A DNA stretch of 64,000 nucleotides from Bacteroidota bacterium (GTDB lineage: Bacteria > Bacteroidota > Bacteroidia > Chitinophagales > JADJOU01). The position numbers were made by a program, and so were the translations under genes. The notes under the pieces are model-generated. The model worked only from the letters and a program-made list of their open reading frames with translations, did no database searches and was not told the origin of the DNA. Shown here in pieces: positions 30,007-38,943 of the stretch (within the stretch, counting starts at the first letter, position 1; each line of letters begins with the position of its first letter). The stretch is taken from contig JADJOU010000001.1 of assembly GCA_016713645.1 (NCBI GenBank), positions 124,001 to 188,000 of the forward strand, read 5' to 3'.

Positions 30007-30075
30007 GTTATTTTATCACTTAATTTGTCAGTAATTATTTTTTCGTTTTCTAACTTCTTTTAGATGAACTTCATC

Positions 30076-30171
30076 TTATTTATATCTAAAATTAATTCTT
30101 CCCTTGTTCAAGTCATAAGGACTCATCTCCACGCTCACCTTATCTCCTGGCAAAATTTTGATATAGTGCAT
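30076..30171 (-). CDS. infA: Translation initiation factor IF-1, C-terminal half only
   Basis: The 31 residues from MHYIKILPGDKVSVEM to RINFRYK are the C-terminal half of IF-1, the OB-fold factor that binds the ribosomal A site at initiation. A whole IF-1 has about 72 residues, but only 63 bases separate this segment from the map stop, and they encode nothing like the IF-1 N terminus in any frame. About 40 codons with the true start are therefore missing. ATG at 30169-30171 is internal in the family. Either the assembly lost about 100 bases or the working infA lies elsewhere. Confidence 0.8.
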   Translation of the reverse strand: MHYIKILPGDKVSVEMSPYDLNKGRINFRYK

Positions 30172-30234
30172 TCTTTTTTGCGGCCTATTGCTTTCTTTTG
30201 AATTCTAGGGATTTTTTCACTCCCTCGCTTCTTT

Positions 30235-31050
30235 TTAATCATTCACGACCATCAATGCTGGATTCTTCGCAATTGCCGCCTCAATCTGCTCAAAAGAGGT
30301 CAATTTAATCGCTGTATCCTTTTTCACTACAATTGTATGTTCGAAATGAGCGGACATTTTACCATCTTTGGTCAATATCGTCCAATCATCACTAGCCACT
30401 ACAATATTCTTGGTCCCTTCGTTGATCATTGGCTCGATTGCCAAGACCAAATTCTCTCTGAGTATGACGCCTTTTCCCTTCTTGCCATAGTTTGGAACAT
30501 CTGGTTCTTCATGGAGATTTCTCCCCAATCCATGACCGACCCGTTCCCTGACGACTGAATATCCCGCTGACTCACATACATTTTGTATTTCAAAAGCGAT
30601 ATCTCCTGTCCTATTTCCGACGATTGCCCTTGAAATACCCAATTCGAGTGATTTCTTAGTCGTCGATAATAGTTTTATGGTCGATGGCTTAACATTTCCC
30701 ATTGCAAATGTATAAGCGCTGTCGCCGTGAAAACCCTCAAAGAAGGCACCACAATCGACGGATATAATATCGCCATCTTTATAGGCTCTATTATTTGGAA
30801 AACCATGCACGACCGCATCGTTTACCGATATACAAAGTGAGTAAGGAAATCCGCGATAGTTTTTAAAACTAGGGACGGCACCTCTACTCTTGATATATTC
30901 CTCTGCAAAAGCATCCAATTCCAACCCATTCATACCGGGCTTGAGAATTTTTGCTATCTCAGCTAATGTGTCTGACACAATCAATGAACTCCTTCTAATA
31001 CACTCAATTTCTTCCTCCGACTTGAGATACATCGCACTCTTATTCGACAT
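30235..31050 (-). CDS. map: Methionine aminopeptidase, type I
   Basis: Removes the N-terminal Met of new proteins. The 271-residue protein has the five dinuclear-metal ligands of the family: Asp in ISVDCGAFFEGFHGDSAYTF, His in VGHGLGRNLHE, Glu in AIEPMI and the final Glu in AHFEHTIVV. N-terminal MYLKSEEEIECIRRSS is typical. Starts three bases after secY ends; a regular member of the spc operon in many bacteria. Intact. Confidence 0.97.
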   Translation of the reverse strand: MSNKSAMYLKSEEEIECIRRSSLIVSDTLAEIAKILKPGMNGLELDAFAEEYIKSRGAVPSFKNYRGFPYSLCISVNDAVVHGFPNNRAYKDGDIISVDCGAFFEGFHGDSAYTFAMGNVKPSTIKLLSTTKKSLELGISRAIVGNRTGDIAFEIQNVCESAGYSVVRERVGHGLGRNLHEEPDVPNYGKKGKGVILRENLVLAIEPMINEGTKNIVVASDDWTILTKDGKMSAHFEHTIVVKKDTAIKLTSFEQIEAAIAKNPALMVVND

Positions 31051-31052
31051 GT

Positions 31053-32443
31053 CTATTGTTGAATATCGTTTCTTCCTTGAATTCTTCCGTACTCAGTCAA
31101 CCCATCATATTTTTTCATCAAAAGATGAGACTCTACTTGTTGAAGCGTATCCAAGATAACACCTACTGTAATCAAAAGCGAAGTTCCACCGTAGAAATAT
31201 GCCCATTGATTATCCATAAAACTCATCATCAAAGAAGGCAATATTGTAACCAATCCCAAGAATATTGCGCCTGGCAAGGTAATTCTTGACATAATATTAT
31301 CGATGAATTCAGCTGTTTCGTTACCTGGTTTAACCCCTGGAATATAACCGCCATTCTTTTTCATCTCATCGCTCATTTGAACTGGATTGATGATCAAAGC
31401 CGTATAGACATAAGTCATCACCACGACCATCAAGAAAGTAATCAAATTATACAACCATCCTCTTGGATCTGTAAGGGCCATTAAGATTGGATTATTTTGA
31501 TTTACCCCTAAAAACTGAACAACAGTACTAGGAATAAACATGATAGCTTGAGCAAAATGATTGGCATTACGCCCGCTGCATTGACCTTTAGCGGCAAGTA
31601 TTGACGAACGCCTCCTGTAGGATCCGCTTTCTCTTGAACTGCACCTCTGCGCTCTCCTGGAATGACATTACTGCCACTTCCTGGTCCAGCGACCATTCGC
31701 TTGGCGTATTGCACTGGAATTCTCCTCGTACCTTGCACCAATAGAATCACTGCCATAATAACAGCTACTAAGAAGATTATTTCTGCAATGAGAATGATAA
31801 CACCACCGTTTGCTCCTGCGAATTTTGCGGCGCATTCATTAATAAAAGAACCTGGCAAACGAGAAATAATACCCGACATAATAATCAATGAAGTACCGTT
31901 TCCTAGACCTTTATCTGTTATTTTTTCACCCATCCACATTACGAAGAGTGTTCCCGCTGTGAGCAAAAACATCGTAAGAATGGTGAATGTCGTTTCAGAA
32001 ATACTATCAACTGGTTTGATACCCAAACTTTTCAAATACAATAAATAAGCAGAACCTTGGAACATGGTAATCACGACAGTAAGGTAACGCGTGATTTGGT
32101 TCATTTGGCTTCTACCGCTTTCGCCTTCCATTTGCATTTTCTTAAATTGCGGGACAACCATGGTTAATAATTGAACAGCAATAGATGCAGAGATATAAGG
32201 CATTACACCCAATGCAAAAACAGATGCGTTAGAAAAGGCTCCACCCGCAAAGATATTGAGCAAACCAAAGATTCCTTTGGAGCCGCTATCTTGCAAAGCT
32301 TTCAAGCTATTTGGTTCGATTCCTGGTAAAACCACGTGAGATCCTATTCTATATAGCAAAATAAGGGCAAGCGTCCAATAAATTTTATTGCGCAGCTCTT
32401 CAATGCTAAAAATGTTTTTGATTGTCTCTATAAATTTATTCAT
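31053..32443 (-). CDS. secY: Protein translocase subunit SecY (one frameshift)
   Basis: Channel subunit of the Sec translocase, about ten membrane helices. The N terminal part has YRIGSHVVLPGIEP and the plug region SNASVFALGVMPYISASIAVQLL; the later part has PGVKPGNETAEFIDNIMSRITLPGAIFL. The frame breaks at 31554-31557: minus-strand ATTTTGCTC should be ATTTTTGCTC, giving IIFAQAIMFIPSTVVQFLG. One base missing from a T run in an essential gene is best explained as a sequence error. Start overlaps the rplO stop. Confidence 0.96.
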
Positions 32444-32892
32444 TATGCTAGAATGATTACAGTTCCACCTAATTTTTCTATTGCAGTTTTAGCCGTTTCG
32501 CTGATGCCGTTTACAGCAACATCTACTTTGGATTTCAAGATACCTCTACCCAAAACCTTTACTAATTCAGTTTTAGAAATAATTCCATTGGCACGCAAAT
32601 GCTCGACAGAAAAAATAGGCATATTGTATTTAGCGACTAAATCGCTGATACGATCTAAATTGAAAGCGGTATACTCAACTTTAAATGGATTTTTGAAACC
32701 TCTCTTAGGCAAACGGCGTTGCAAAGGGATTTGTCCCCCTTCAAAACCAAACTTTTGAGAGTATCCGCTTCTAGATTGAGCTCCTTTATTACCTTTTGTA
32801 GCAGTGCCACCTTTTCCACTTCCTTGTCCACGACCAATTCTCTTAGTCGACTTAGTTGCTCCTGCTGCTGGCTTTAATGTATGTAATTTCAT
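32443..32892 (-). CDS. rplO: 50S ribosomal protein L15
   Basis: Late-assembly large-subunit protein. The 149 residues open with MKLHTLKPAAGATKSTKRIGRGQGSGKGGTATKGNKGAQSR, the Gly/Lys-rich arm of L15, then GFEGGQIPLQRRLPKRGF. C-terminal half with VDVAVNGISETAKTAIEKLGG as expected. Stop overlaps secY start. Intact. Confidence 0.98.
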   Translation of the reverse strand: MKLHTLKPAAGATKSTKRIGRGQGSGKGGTATKGNKGAQSRSGYSQKFGFEGGQIPLQRRLPKRGFKNPFKVEYTAFNLDRISDLVAKYNMPIFSVEHLRANGIISKTELVKVLGRGILKSKVDVAVNGISETAKTAIEKLGGTVIILA

Positions 32893-32939
32893 ATTATTAT
32901 AATACCTTTTCTAAAATTATATAAGAATTGGATTTCTTT

Positions 32940-33116
32940 TTATTGTTCAACTTTTACTAAATGTTTCACTTTATTAATCATGCCTTGAATCTGCGGGTTC
33001 AATTCAACTTCTACTGTTGAATTCATCTTTTTAATTCCCAAAGCGATTAAAGTTGCTTTTTGAAAATGGCTTCTATCGATGCCACTTTTAATTTGGGTAA
33101 TTTTTACTTTTGACAT
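32940..33116 (-). CDS. rpmD: 50S ribosomal protein L30
   Basis: A 58-residue protein, MSKVKITQIKSGIDR to VKVEQ, with the L30 centre KATLIALGIKKMNSTVEV. Position between rpsE and rplO is the standard one. Intact. Confidence 0.95.
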   Translation of the reverse strand: MSKVKITQIKSGIDRSHFQKATLIALGIKKMNSTVEVELNPQIQGMINKVKHLVKVEQ

Positions 33117-33148
33117 AAATGGGTATTTATTAATTTACTTCTAATTGA

Positions 33149-33670
33149 TTATAAACCGTTGAAAACTTTCTCTAATTTCAAGCCTCTATTCTGAGAAATG
33201 GTGTTTGGTGTTCTCATTTTAGAAAGTGCGTCAAAAGTAGCTTTGATTACATTATTTGCATTGGAAGTTCCCAATGATTTTGCAAGTACGTTATGTACAC
33301 CAGCACTCTCAAGCACTGCACGCATTGCACCACCAGCGATAACACCCGTTCCATTTGCTGCTGGTTTGATCAAAACCTTATCTGCACCAAATTTTCCAGC
33401 TTGCTCATGAGGGACAGTTCCTTTCAAAACAGGCACAGAAATCAAGTTTTTCTTAGCATCGTCAATTCCTTTTTGAATTGCATCGCTCACCTCTTTCGCT
33501 TTACCCAATCCGTAACCCACGATTCCGTTGCCGTTGCCGACTACTACCGTAGCAGAGAATGAAAAGTGTCTTCCTCCTTTAGTAACCTTAACAACACGAC
33601 GGATGTTTACTACTTTTTCTTTAAGCTCTACATCGCCTGCTTTAAGTATTGTTACATTTAAATTTGCCAT
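33149..33670 (-). CDS. rpsE: 30S ribosomal protein S5
   Basis: Small-subunit protein involved in decoding fidelity. The 173-residue product contains the S5 double-strand RNA-binding fold with VNIRRVVKVTKGGRHFSFSATVVVG and GIVGYGLGKAKEVSDAI, and the end MRTPNTISQNRGLKLEKVFN. Intact. Confidence 0.98.
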   Translation of the reverse strand: MANLNVTILKAGDVELKEKVVNIRRVVKVTKGGRHFSFSATVVVGNGNGIVGYGLGKAKEVSDAIQKGIDDAKKNLISVPVLKGTVPHEQAGKFGADKVLIKPAANGTGVIAGGAMRAVLESAGVHNVLAKSLGTSNANNVIKATFDALSKMRTPNTISQNRGLKLEKVFNGL

Positions 33671-33726
33671 AATAATATTATTCGTTTTAGCCTAAACCCA
33701 TGAGGTCTTTGGCTTTCATTTTTAAA

Positions 33727-34020
33727 TTAAAATTGTAATCCTCCGTCTCTTGCTCCGTCTGCCAATGCTTTTACTCTACCATGGTATAAGAAGCCACCGC
33801 GATCAAATTTCACCTCTTCTATACCCGCTGCTTTTGCTTTAGCCGCAATAGCCAAACCAACTGCTTTAGACAATTCTACTTTGGTGCCTTTTACATCTGT
33901 CAATTGTCTCGATGATGCAGAAACGATTGTCTTTCCTGCGATATCATCAATTAATTGCGCATAAATTTCTTTATTGCTTCTGTAAATTGCCAATCTAGGT
34001 TTAGTTGCAATTCGGCAATT
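33727..34020 (-). CDS. rplR: 50S ribosomal protein L18, N terminus missing
   Basis: Binds 5S rRNA. From IATKPRLAIYRSNKEIYAQLIDD to the end DGARDGGLQF the match to L18 is complete (about 95 residues). The usual first 25 or so basic residues are absent, and there is no start codon in frame after the rplF stop at 34025. The open frame only extends upstream inside rplF in another phase. A deletion of roughly 75 bases between rplF and rplR, in the assembly or in the genome, would explain this. Confidence 0.9.
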   Translation of the reverse strand, partial: NCRIATKPRLAIYRSNKEIYAQLIDDIAGKTIVSASSRQLTDVKGTKVELSKAVGLAIAAKAKAAGIEEVKFDRGGFLYHGRVKALADGARDGGLQF

Positions 34021-34024
34021 AAAA

Positions 34025-34588
34025 TTATTTTTTACCTTTTGCTGCTGATTTTCCTGCCTTACGACGAAGAACTTCACCTTTGAATTTGATACCTTTACCT
34101 TTGTATGGTTCTGGGAATCTCACTTCTCTAATTTTTGCAGCAACTTGACCTAACAATTGTTTATCAGGACTTGTCAATGTAACTAAAGGCGGAACCCCTT
34201 TTGGCATTTCAGCAGTTACAATAATTTCCTTAGGGAATTTGAATACCACAGGATGCGAATAACCAACAGAAATTTCCAAAGTTTGACCAGTAGCCATTGC
34301 TCTGTAACCAACCCCTACTACTTCAAGTTGAGTTGTAAATCCTTCACTCACACCTTTAACCATATTGAAGATCAAAGATCTATAAAGACCGTGAAGGGCT
34401 TTATGTCTTTTTTGTTCAGTCGGTCTAGTTACTTTCAATTCAGTACCTTCGATTACAACGCTGATATCTCTATCAATCGCTCTTTCCATGACACCATTTT
34501 TTCCTTTTACCTTCACTACATTGTTTGCATCTACAGAAACTTCAACTCCTGCAGGCAATGTGATAGGCATTTTTCCAATTCTTGACAT
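34025..34588 (-). CDS. rplF: 50S ribosomal protein L6
   Basis: Large-subunit protein at the sarcin-ricin loop region. 187 residues, MSRIGKMPITLPAGVEV at the start, the middle LEVVGVGYRAMATGQTLEISVGYSHPV and the L6 signature PEPYKGKGIKF near the C terminus, ending in a Lys-rich tail. Intact; the following rplR lacks its beginning. Confidence 0.98.
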   Translation of the reverse strand: MSRIGKMPITLPAGVEVSVDANNVVKVKGKNGVMERAIDRDISVVIEGTELKVTRPTEQKRHKALHGLYRSLIFNMVKGVSEGFTTQLEVVGVGYRAMATGQTLEISVGYSHPVVFKFPKEIIVTAEMPKGVPPLVTLTSPDKQLLGQVAAKIREVRFPEPYKGKGIKFKGEVLRRKAGKSAAKGKK

Positions 34589-34673
34589 ATTGTTTATTTT
34601 TACTTTTGATTGATCAAGGGCTTCAATTTATTTAGACAGGATTTCAGCCAATATTCCTGTTTTAGTTTTATGA

Positions 34674-35072
34674 TTAGGCTATGGAGCAAATTACTTCACC
34701 ACCTACATTTAATTTTCTAGCTTCTTTATCCGTGATAACACCTTTTGGTGTACTCATGATTGTGATACCTAAACCACCGAGTGTTCTAGGGATTTCAGAA
34801 ACACCAGAGTATTTTCTCAATCCTGGTCTACTCAATCTCTGAAGAGATTTAATCACCGGTTTTTTAGACAATTGGTCGTACTTCAAGGCAATTTTAATCA
34901 CCCCTTGTCCGCTAAATCCCTCATCAAATACATATTTCATAATGTATCCATGTGTGTAAAGAATTTCAGTAATTCTCTTTTTCATGTTTGAAGCTGGAAT
35001 TTCCACGATTCTTGGCTGGCCATTTGCGTTTCTAATTCTTGTCAAGTAATCTGATATTGGGTCAGTAAACAT
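34674..35072 (-). CDS. rpsH: 30S ribosomal protein S8
   Basis: 132 residues: MFTDPISDYLTRIRNANGQ start, RLSRPGLRKYSG centre and the final STPKGVITDKEARKLNVGGEVICSI. S8 also represses the spc operon in some bacteria by binding its mRNA; no such site was examined here. Intact. Confidence 0.98.
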   Translation of the reverse strand: MFTDPISDYLTRIRNANGQPRIVEIPASNMKKRITEILYTHGYIMKYVFDEGFSGQGVIKIALKYDQLSKKPVIKSLQRLSRPGLRKYSGVSEIPRTLGGLGITIMSTPKGVITDKEARKLNVGGEVICSIA

Positions 35073-35163
35073 AGTATTTCTCCTCCCTATCCGGTAGTAT
35101 CAATTAAGACTTTCCGAAATTTTTAATTTTTAAAATTTTATTTAAAACGTATTTTTTATAATT

Positions 35164-35433
35164 CTACCAGCTGGCTTTTGTTACCCCTGGAATCTTTCCA
35201 TAAGATGCTAAATCTCTAAAAGACACCCTTGAAATTCCGAACATTCTCACATATCCCTTAGGTCTTCCTGTCAATTTACATCTGTTTTTCAGTCTGCACT
35301 TGCAAGAATTCTTAGGCATTTTGTCGAGCAATAACCACTCTCCTGCGTCTTTAAGTGCTTTGCGTTTAGCAGCATATTTATCTACTAGGCGCTGTCTTTT
35401 TACTTCTCTTGCTATGATTGATTTACTAGCCAT
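35164..35433 (-). CDS. rpsN: 30S ribosomal protein S14
   Basis: 89-residue zinc-free S14. MASKSIIAREVKRQRLVDKYAAKR start; RCKLTGRPKGYVRMFGISRVSFRDLA and the end KASW fit the family. A short insert, KNSCKCRLKNRC, contains three Cys but not the CxxC...CxxC pattern of zinc S14. Intact. Confidence 0.97.
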   Translation of the reverse strand: MASKSIIAREVKRQRLVDKYAAKRKALKDAGEWLLLDKMPKNSCKCRLKNRCKLTGRPKGYVRMFGISRVSFRDLASYGKIPGVTKASW

Positions 35434-35443
35434 TCTGTTTGTA

Positions 35444-35989
35444 TTATTTTTTAAATGGTAATCCTAATTCTGTTAATAATTCCATTGCTTCTGCATCTGT
35501 TGTAGCAGAGGTAACAAAGGTAATGTCCATCCCTGTAATTCTTGGAATCTTATCGATATCCATTTCTGGGAAGATGATTTGTTCTTTGATCCCCAAGGTA
35601 TAATTTCCTCTTCCATCAAATCCTTTATTATTGATTCCTTTGAAATCTCTTACTCTTGGAAGAGCAACAGCAACAAATCGATCTAAGAATTCATACATAT
35701 TGTCATTTCTCAAAGTAACTTTAGCTCCGATCGGTTGATTCTCTCTCAATTTAAAGTTTGAAATCGCTTTCTTTGACAAAGTAGCTACAGCCTTCTGTCC
35801 AGAAATTGTTGTAATTTCCTCTACAGCTGTATTGACTAATTTCTTGTCATTCACTGCTCCGTTCACACCTTGATTGATGCAAATCTTTAACAATTTAGGA
35901 ACTTGCATAGGAGATTTGTAAGCGAATTTCGCTTGCAAATTTTTAATGATTTCCTCGTTATATCGTGTTTTTAATCTTGGCTTATACAT
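35444..35989 (-). CDS. rplE: 50S ribosomal protein L5
   Basis: Binds 5S rRNA and P-site tRNA. Start chosen at ATG 35989 (MYKPRLKTRYNEEI), one base after the rplX stop; an earlier ATG would overlap rplX. 181 residues with ICINQGVNGAVNDKKLV and GKGNYTLGIKEQ-like FDGRGNYTLGIKEQIIFPEM. Intact. Confidence 0.97.
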   Translation of the reverse strand: MYKPRLKTRYNEEIIKNLQAKFAYKSPMQVPKLLKICINQGVNGAVNDKKLVNTAVEEITTISGQKAVATLSKKAISNFKLRENQPIGAKVTLRNDNMYEFLDRFVAVALPRVRDFKGINNKGFDGRGNYTLGIKEQIIFPEMDIDKIPRITGMDITFVTSATTDAEAMELLTELGLPFKK

Positions 35990-35990
35990 A

Positions 35991-36317
35991 TTAGATAACT
36001 GTGTTTGACTTTTTAGCAATTCTTACTTTCTTATCACCTTCCATTTTAAAACCAATTCTAGAAGCAGATCCTGACTTTGCATCTACGATGGCAATGTTAG
36101 AGATATGAATAGGTGCTTCTTTTTGAATGATTCCACCATCTGGATGCTGAGCAGAAGGCTTTGTATGGCGCTTAACTTTGTTAACCCCTTCTACAATCGC
36201 ACGACCTTTTTCAATATCTACAGAAGATACGATTCCTTTTTTACCCTTATCATCACCGGCGATTACAATTACATTGTCGCCTTTTTTGATCTTAAATTTT
36301 GGAGCAAATCTTTTCAT
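35991..36317 (-). CDS. rplX: 50S ribosomal protein L24
   Basis: 108-residue assembly-initiator protein with a KOW motif: KKGDNVIVIAGDDKGKKGIVSSV, then VEGVNKVKRHTKPS and the end RIAKKSNTVI. Intact. Confidence 0.97.
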   Translation of the reverse strand: MKRFAPKFKIKKGDNVIVIAGDDKGKKGIVSSVDIEKGRAIVEGVNKVKRHTKPSAQHPDGGIIQKEAPIHISNIAIVDAKSGSASRIGFKMEGDKKVRIAKKSNTVI

Positions 36318-36355
36318 GATTATTTTTGCTTTGCTTTCGCGTTAATGTTGATTAT

Positions 36356-36724
36356 TTATATAACTTCTGGTGCCAATGACACGATTTTCATGTATTGCTT
36401 ATCTCTCAATTCTCTAGCTACTGGCCCGAAAATACGTGTTCCTCTTGGCTCATCTGATGCATTCAACAATACACAAGCATTGTCGTCGAATCGAATATAA
36501 GAACCATCTTTTCTTCTAATTGCTTGTTTCGTTCTCACGACAACAGCTCTAGACACAGCGCCTTTTTTAACACCTGCAGTTGGGATACATTTTTTAACAG
36601 AGACGATGATGATATCACCAATGCTGGCATATCTTCTTTTGGTGCCTCCCAATACGCGTATCACGAGTACATCTCTTGCGCCGCTATTGTCAGCTACATT
36701 TAGTCTTGATTCGGTTTGTACCAT
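36356..36724 (-). CDS. rplN: 50S ribosomal protein L14
   Basis: 122 residues, the family's normal length. MVQTESRLNVADNSGARDVLVIRVLGGTKRRYA start and the end FGPVARELRDKQYMKIVSLAPEVI. Intact. Confidence 0.98.
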   Translation of the reverse strand: MVQTESRLNVADNSGARDVLVIRVLGGTKRRYASIGDIIIVSVKKCIPTAGVKKGAVSRAVVVRTKQAIRRKDGSYIRFDDNACVLLNASDEPRGTRIFGPVARELRDKQYMKIVSLAPEVI

Positions 36725-36768
36725 TTTTTATTTATTAATTCTTTCTTAAAAATATTGATATTAAACTA

Positions 36769-37023
36769 TTATTTCGCTTTTTGAAGAACTTCTACTAATC
36801 GAAATCTCTTCGTTTTGCTCAAAGGTCTAGTCTCAGCAACCTTTACAGTATCGCCTACTTTAGCCTCATTCTTCTCATCATGCACTGAAAACTTATTTGA
36901 AGTTTTCATTACCTTTCCATACAATTCATGCGTTACTTTACGCTCTACGAAGATGGTGATCGTCTTATCTCTTTTGTCGCTTGTTACAACTCCAGTAATT
37001 TCTTTTCTGCTATTGCGTTCCAT
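36769..37023 (-). CDS. rpsQ: 30S ribosomal protein S17
   Basis: 84 residues from ATG 37023 (MERNSRKEITGVVTS), preferred over an ATG six codons earlier that would overlap rpmC. OB-fold sequence DKRDKTITIFVERKVTHELYGKVMKTSNKF and VAETRPLSKTKRFRLVEV are S17 hallmarks. Intact. Confidence 0.97.
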   Translation of the reverse strand: MERNSRKEITGVVTSDKRDKTITIFVERKVTHELYGKVMKTSNKFSVHDEKNEAKVGDTVKVAETRPLSKTKRFRLVEVLQKAK

Positions 37024-37030
37024 AAAATAA

Positions 37031-37231
37031 TTATTTAGCATTTTTTTTAGCTTGCAAAGCAGTCATTGTCTTTGCAATATTTCTTCTTAAAAATCTTAAA
37101 TCCATCGGATTATCAATTGGCGCAACAGCATGATTGAATTTCATTCGCGTGTATCTCGCCTTCTCTGCAATTACCAACTCTTCAAGTTGCTCTACAGACA
37201 TGTTTTCTTTATTTTCCTTATTCTTAGCCAT
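37031..37231 (-). CDS. rpmC: 50S ribosomal protein L29
   Basis: 66-residue helical protein by the exit tunnel. Contains SVEQLEELVIAEKARYTRMKFNHAVAPIDNPMDLRFLRRNIAKTMTAL in pieces typical of L29; position between rplP and rpsQ is standard. Intact. Confidence 0.95.
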   Translation of the reverse strand: MAKNKENKENMSVEQLEELVIAEKARYTRMKFNHAVAPIDNPMDLRFLRRNIAKTMTALQAKKNAK

Positions 37232-37254
37232 CTTATTTGGATTGAATATTAATA

Positions 37255-37680
37255 TTAATTTGTTTCTACGTAATCGTATCTTGTTACAATTTTACACTTT
37301 ACAGGTAGTTTCTGTGCTGCCAATCTCAACGCTTCCATCGCTACTTCAGTACTTACACCGTCAATTTCGAACATCAACATTCCAGCTTTTACAACAGCTA
37401 CGAATCCCTCAGGATTTCCTTTTCCTTTACCCATACGCACCTCTGCAGGCTTTCTTGTAAAAGGTTTATCTGGGAAAATTTTAATCCAAACCTGACCTTC
37501 TCTTTTCATAAAACGCGTCACTGCAATACGCGCAGCTTCAATTTGACGATTTGTGATCCAAGACGATTCTAAGGATTTCAATCCGAATGAGCCAAAAGCG
37601 ATTTTATTTCCTCGCTGAGCTAAGCCCTTCATTTTTCCTTTAAACTGTTTTCTAAATTTGGTCCTTTTAGGTAATAACAC
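37255..37680 (-). CDS. rplP: 50S ribosomal protein L16
   Basis: 141 residues near the A-site and peptidyl-transferase region. MLLPKRTKFRKQFKGKMKGLAQRGN start, then RMGKGKGNPEGFVAVVKAGMLMFEI. Intact. Confidence 0.98.
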   Translation of the reverse strand: MLLPKRTKFRKQFKGKMKGLAQRGNKIAFGSFGLKSLESSWITNRQIEAARIAVTRFMKREGQVWIKIFPDKPFTRKPAEVRMGKGKGNPEGFVAVVKAGMLMFEIDGVSTEVAMEALRLAAQKLPVKCKIVTRYDYVETN

Positions 37681-37735
37681 GTTTCTTAATTTTTAATTAT
37701 TAATGCTAAATTTCTGCAAGTTTTGTTTCCGAAGA

Positions 37736-38547
37736 CTATCTTCTTCCACCGCCTCCGCCGCCTCTTCTATCTCCACCGCCGCCACCTGGGCCTCTTCTAT
37801 CTCCACCTTCTCTTCTATCTCCACCTCTTCTATCACCACCTCTATCATCTCTTCTTGGACCTTCCAAAGCACCTTTTCTAGGGCCAGCATCTTTTTGCTC
37901 TTGGTTAGGACTTAAATCCACTTTGCCTAAAATTTCTCCTTTGCAAATCCAAGTTTTGATACCAATTTTTCCATAGATAGTCAAAGCTTCTTTCCAACTG
38001 TAGTCGATATCTGCTCTGAAAGTATGCAATGGTGTTCTTCCTAACTTGAACTCTTCTGTTCTTGCCATCTCCACACCACCCAATCTTCCCCTGCATCTGC
38101 TTTTAATTCCCTCAGCGCCCATTCTCATTGCTGATGCAATAGCCATTTTCACAGCTCTTTTATAATTAACCCTTGCTTCTAATTGTTTTGCGATACTCTC
38201 ACCAACAATTGCTGCATCGATTTCAGGTTTTCTGATTTCTACGATATTGATTTGAACATCTTTAGAAGTCAATTTTTTCAATTCTTCTTTCAATCTATCC
38301 ACTTCTCCACCACCTTTTCCGATAATAATTCCTGGACGAGCTGTGTGAATAGTAACAGTAATTCTCTTCAATGTGCGCTCAATAACGATTTTAGAAATTC
38401 CGCCTTTTGAAATACGAGCATTGATATACTCACGGATTCTCTCATCTTCTACTAACCGAGTGCGCTATCTTTTCCGCCATACCAGTTAGATTCCCATCCT
38501 CTGATAATTCCTAATCTATTTGCAATTGGATTGGTCTTTTGTCCCAT
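37736..38547 (-). CDS. rpsC: 30S ribosomal protein S3 with Gly/Arg-rich tail (one frameshift)
   Basis: About 270 residues after correction. Start at 38547 (MGQKTNPIANRLGIIRGWESNWYGGKDS); the frame is lost at about 38458-38464, where one base is missing, and resumes LVEDERIREYINARISKGGISKIVIERTLKRITVTIHTA. The KH domain GIIIGKGGGEVDRLKEEL is intact. The C terminus carries a 40-residue tail of repeated GGDRR and GGG units, beyond the usual S3 end, coded by 37739-37870. Such a tail may contact mRNA at the entry channel (inference). Confidence 0.96.
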
Positions 38548-38549
38548 TC

Positions 38550-38924
38550 TTATTTATTTTCAGTTATATTATCGTTAACAATTTCATTTTTAGCATCTAC
38601 CACAAGTGTTACGTGATTCGATCTCTTTCTGATTCTATATGCACGACCTTGAGGAGCAGGTTGGAATCTTTTGATCATCGTTCCTTCATCCACAAAAGCT
38701 GTTTTTACAAATAGACCAGCATCTTCTGCTTTACCACCTGATTTTTGTTCCCAATTCGAAATGGCAGAAAGTAAAAGCTTGTGCAATTTCTTTGCAGGCT
38801 CTTTCTTATTCCATTTCAAAATGCTCAATGCTTTTGTAACATTTTCGCCTCTTATTGTATCTACTTCAGAGCTCATTTTGCGTTGTCTCGTATGACAATT
38901 ATTTAATTTAGCAACTGCTTCCAT
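38550..38924 (-). CDS. rplV: 50S ribosomal protein L22
   Basis: 124 residues with KMSSEVDTIRGENVTKALSILKWNKKEPAKKLHKLL and the loop TMIKRFQPAPQGRAYRIRKRSNHVTLVV that lines the exit tunnel. Two bases separate it from rpsC. Intact. Confidence 0.97.
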   Translation of the reverse strand: MEAVAKLNNCHTRQRKMSSEVDTIRGENVTKALSILKWNKKEPAKKLHKLLLSAISNWEQKSGGKAEDAGLFVKTAFVDEGTMIKRFQPAPQGRAYRIRKRSNHVTLVVDAKNEIVNDNITENK

Positions 38925-38943
38925 CTTTTCTAATTCTTAATAA

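Noticed and set aside
37693..37890. Minus-strand frame rich in Glu and Val in a different phase of the rpsC tail
   Set aside because: It is the same GGN-rich DNA read in another phase of a well-supported ribosomal gene; no family match.
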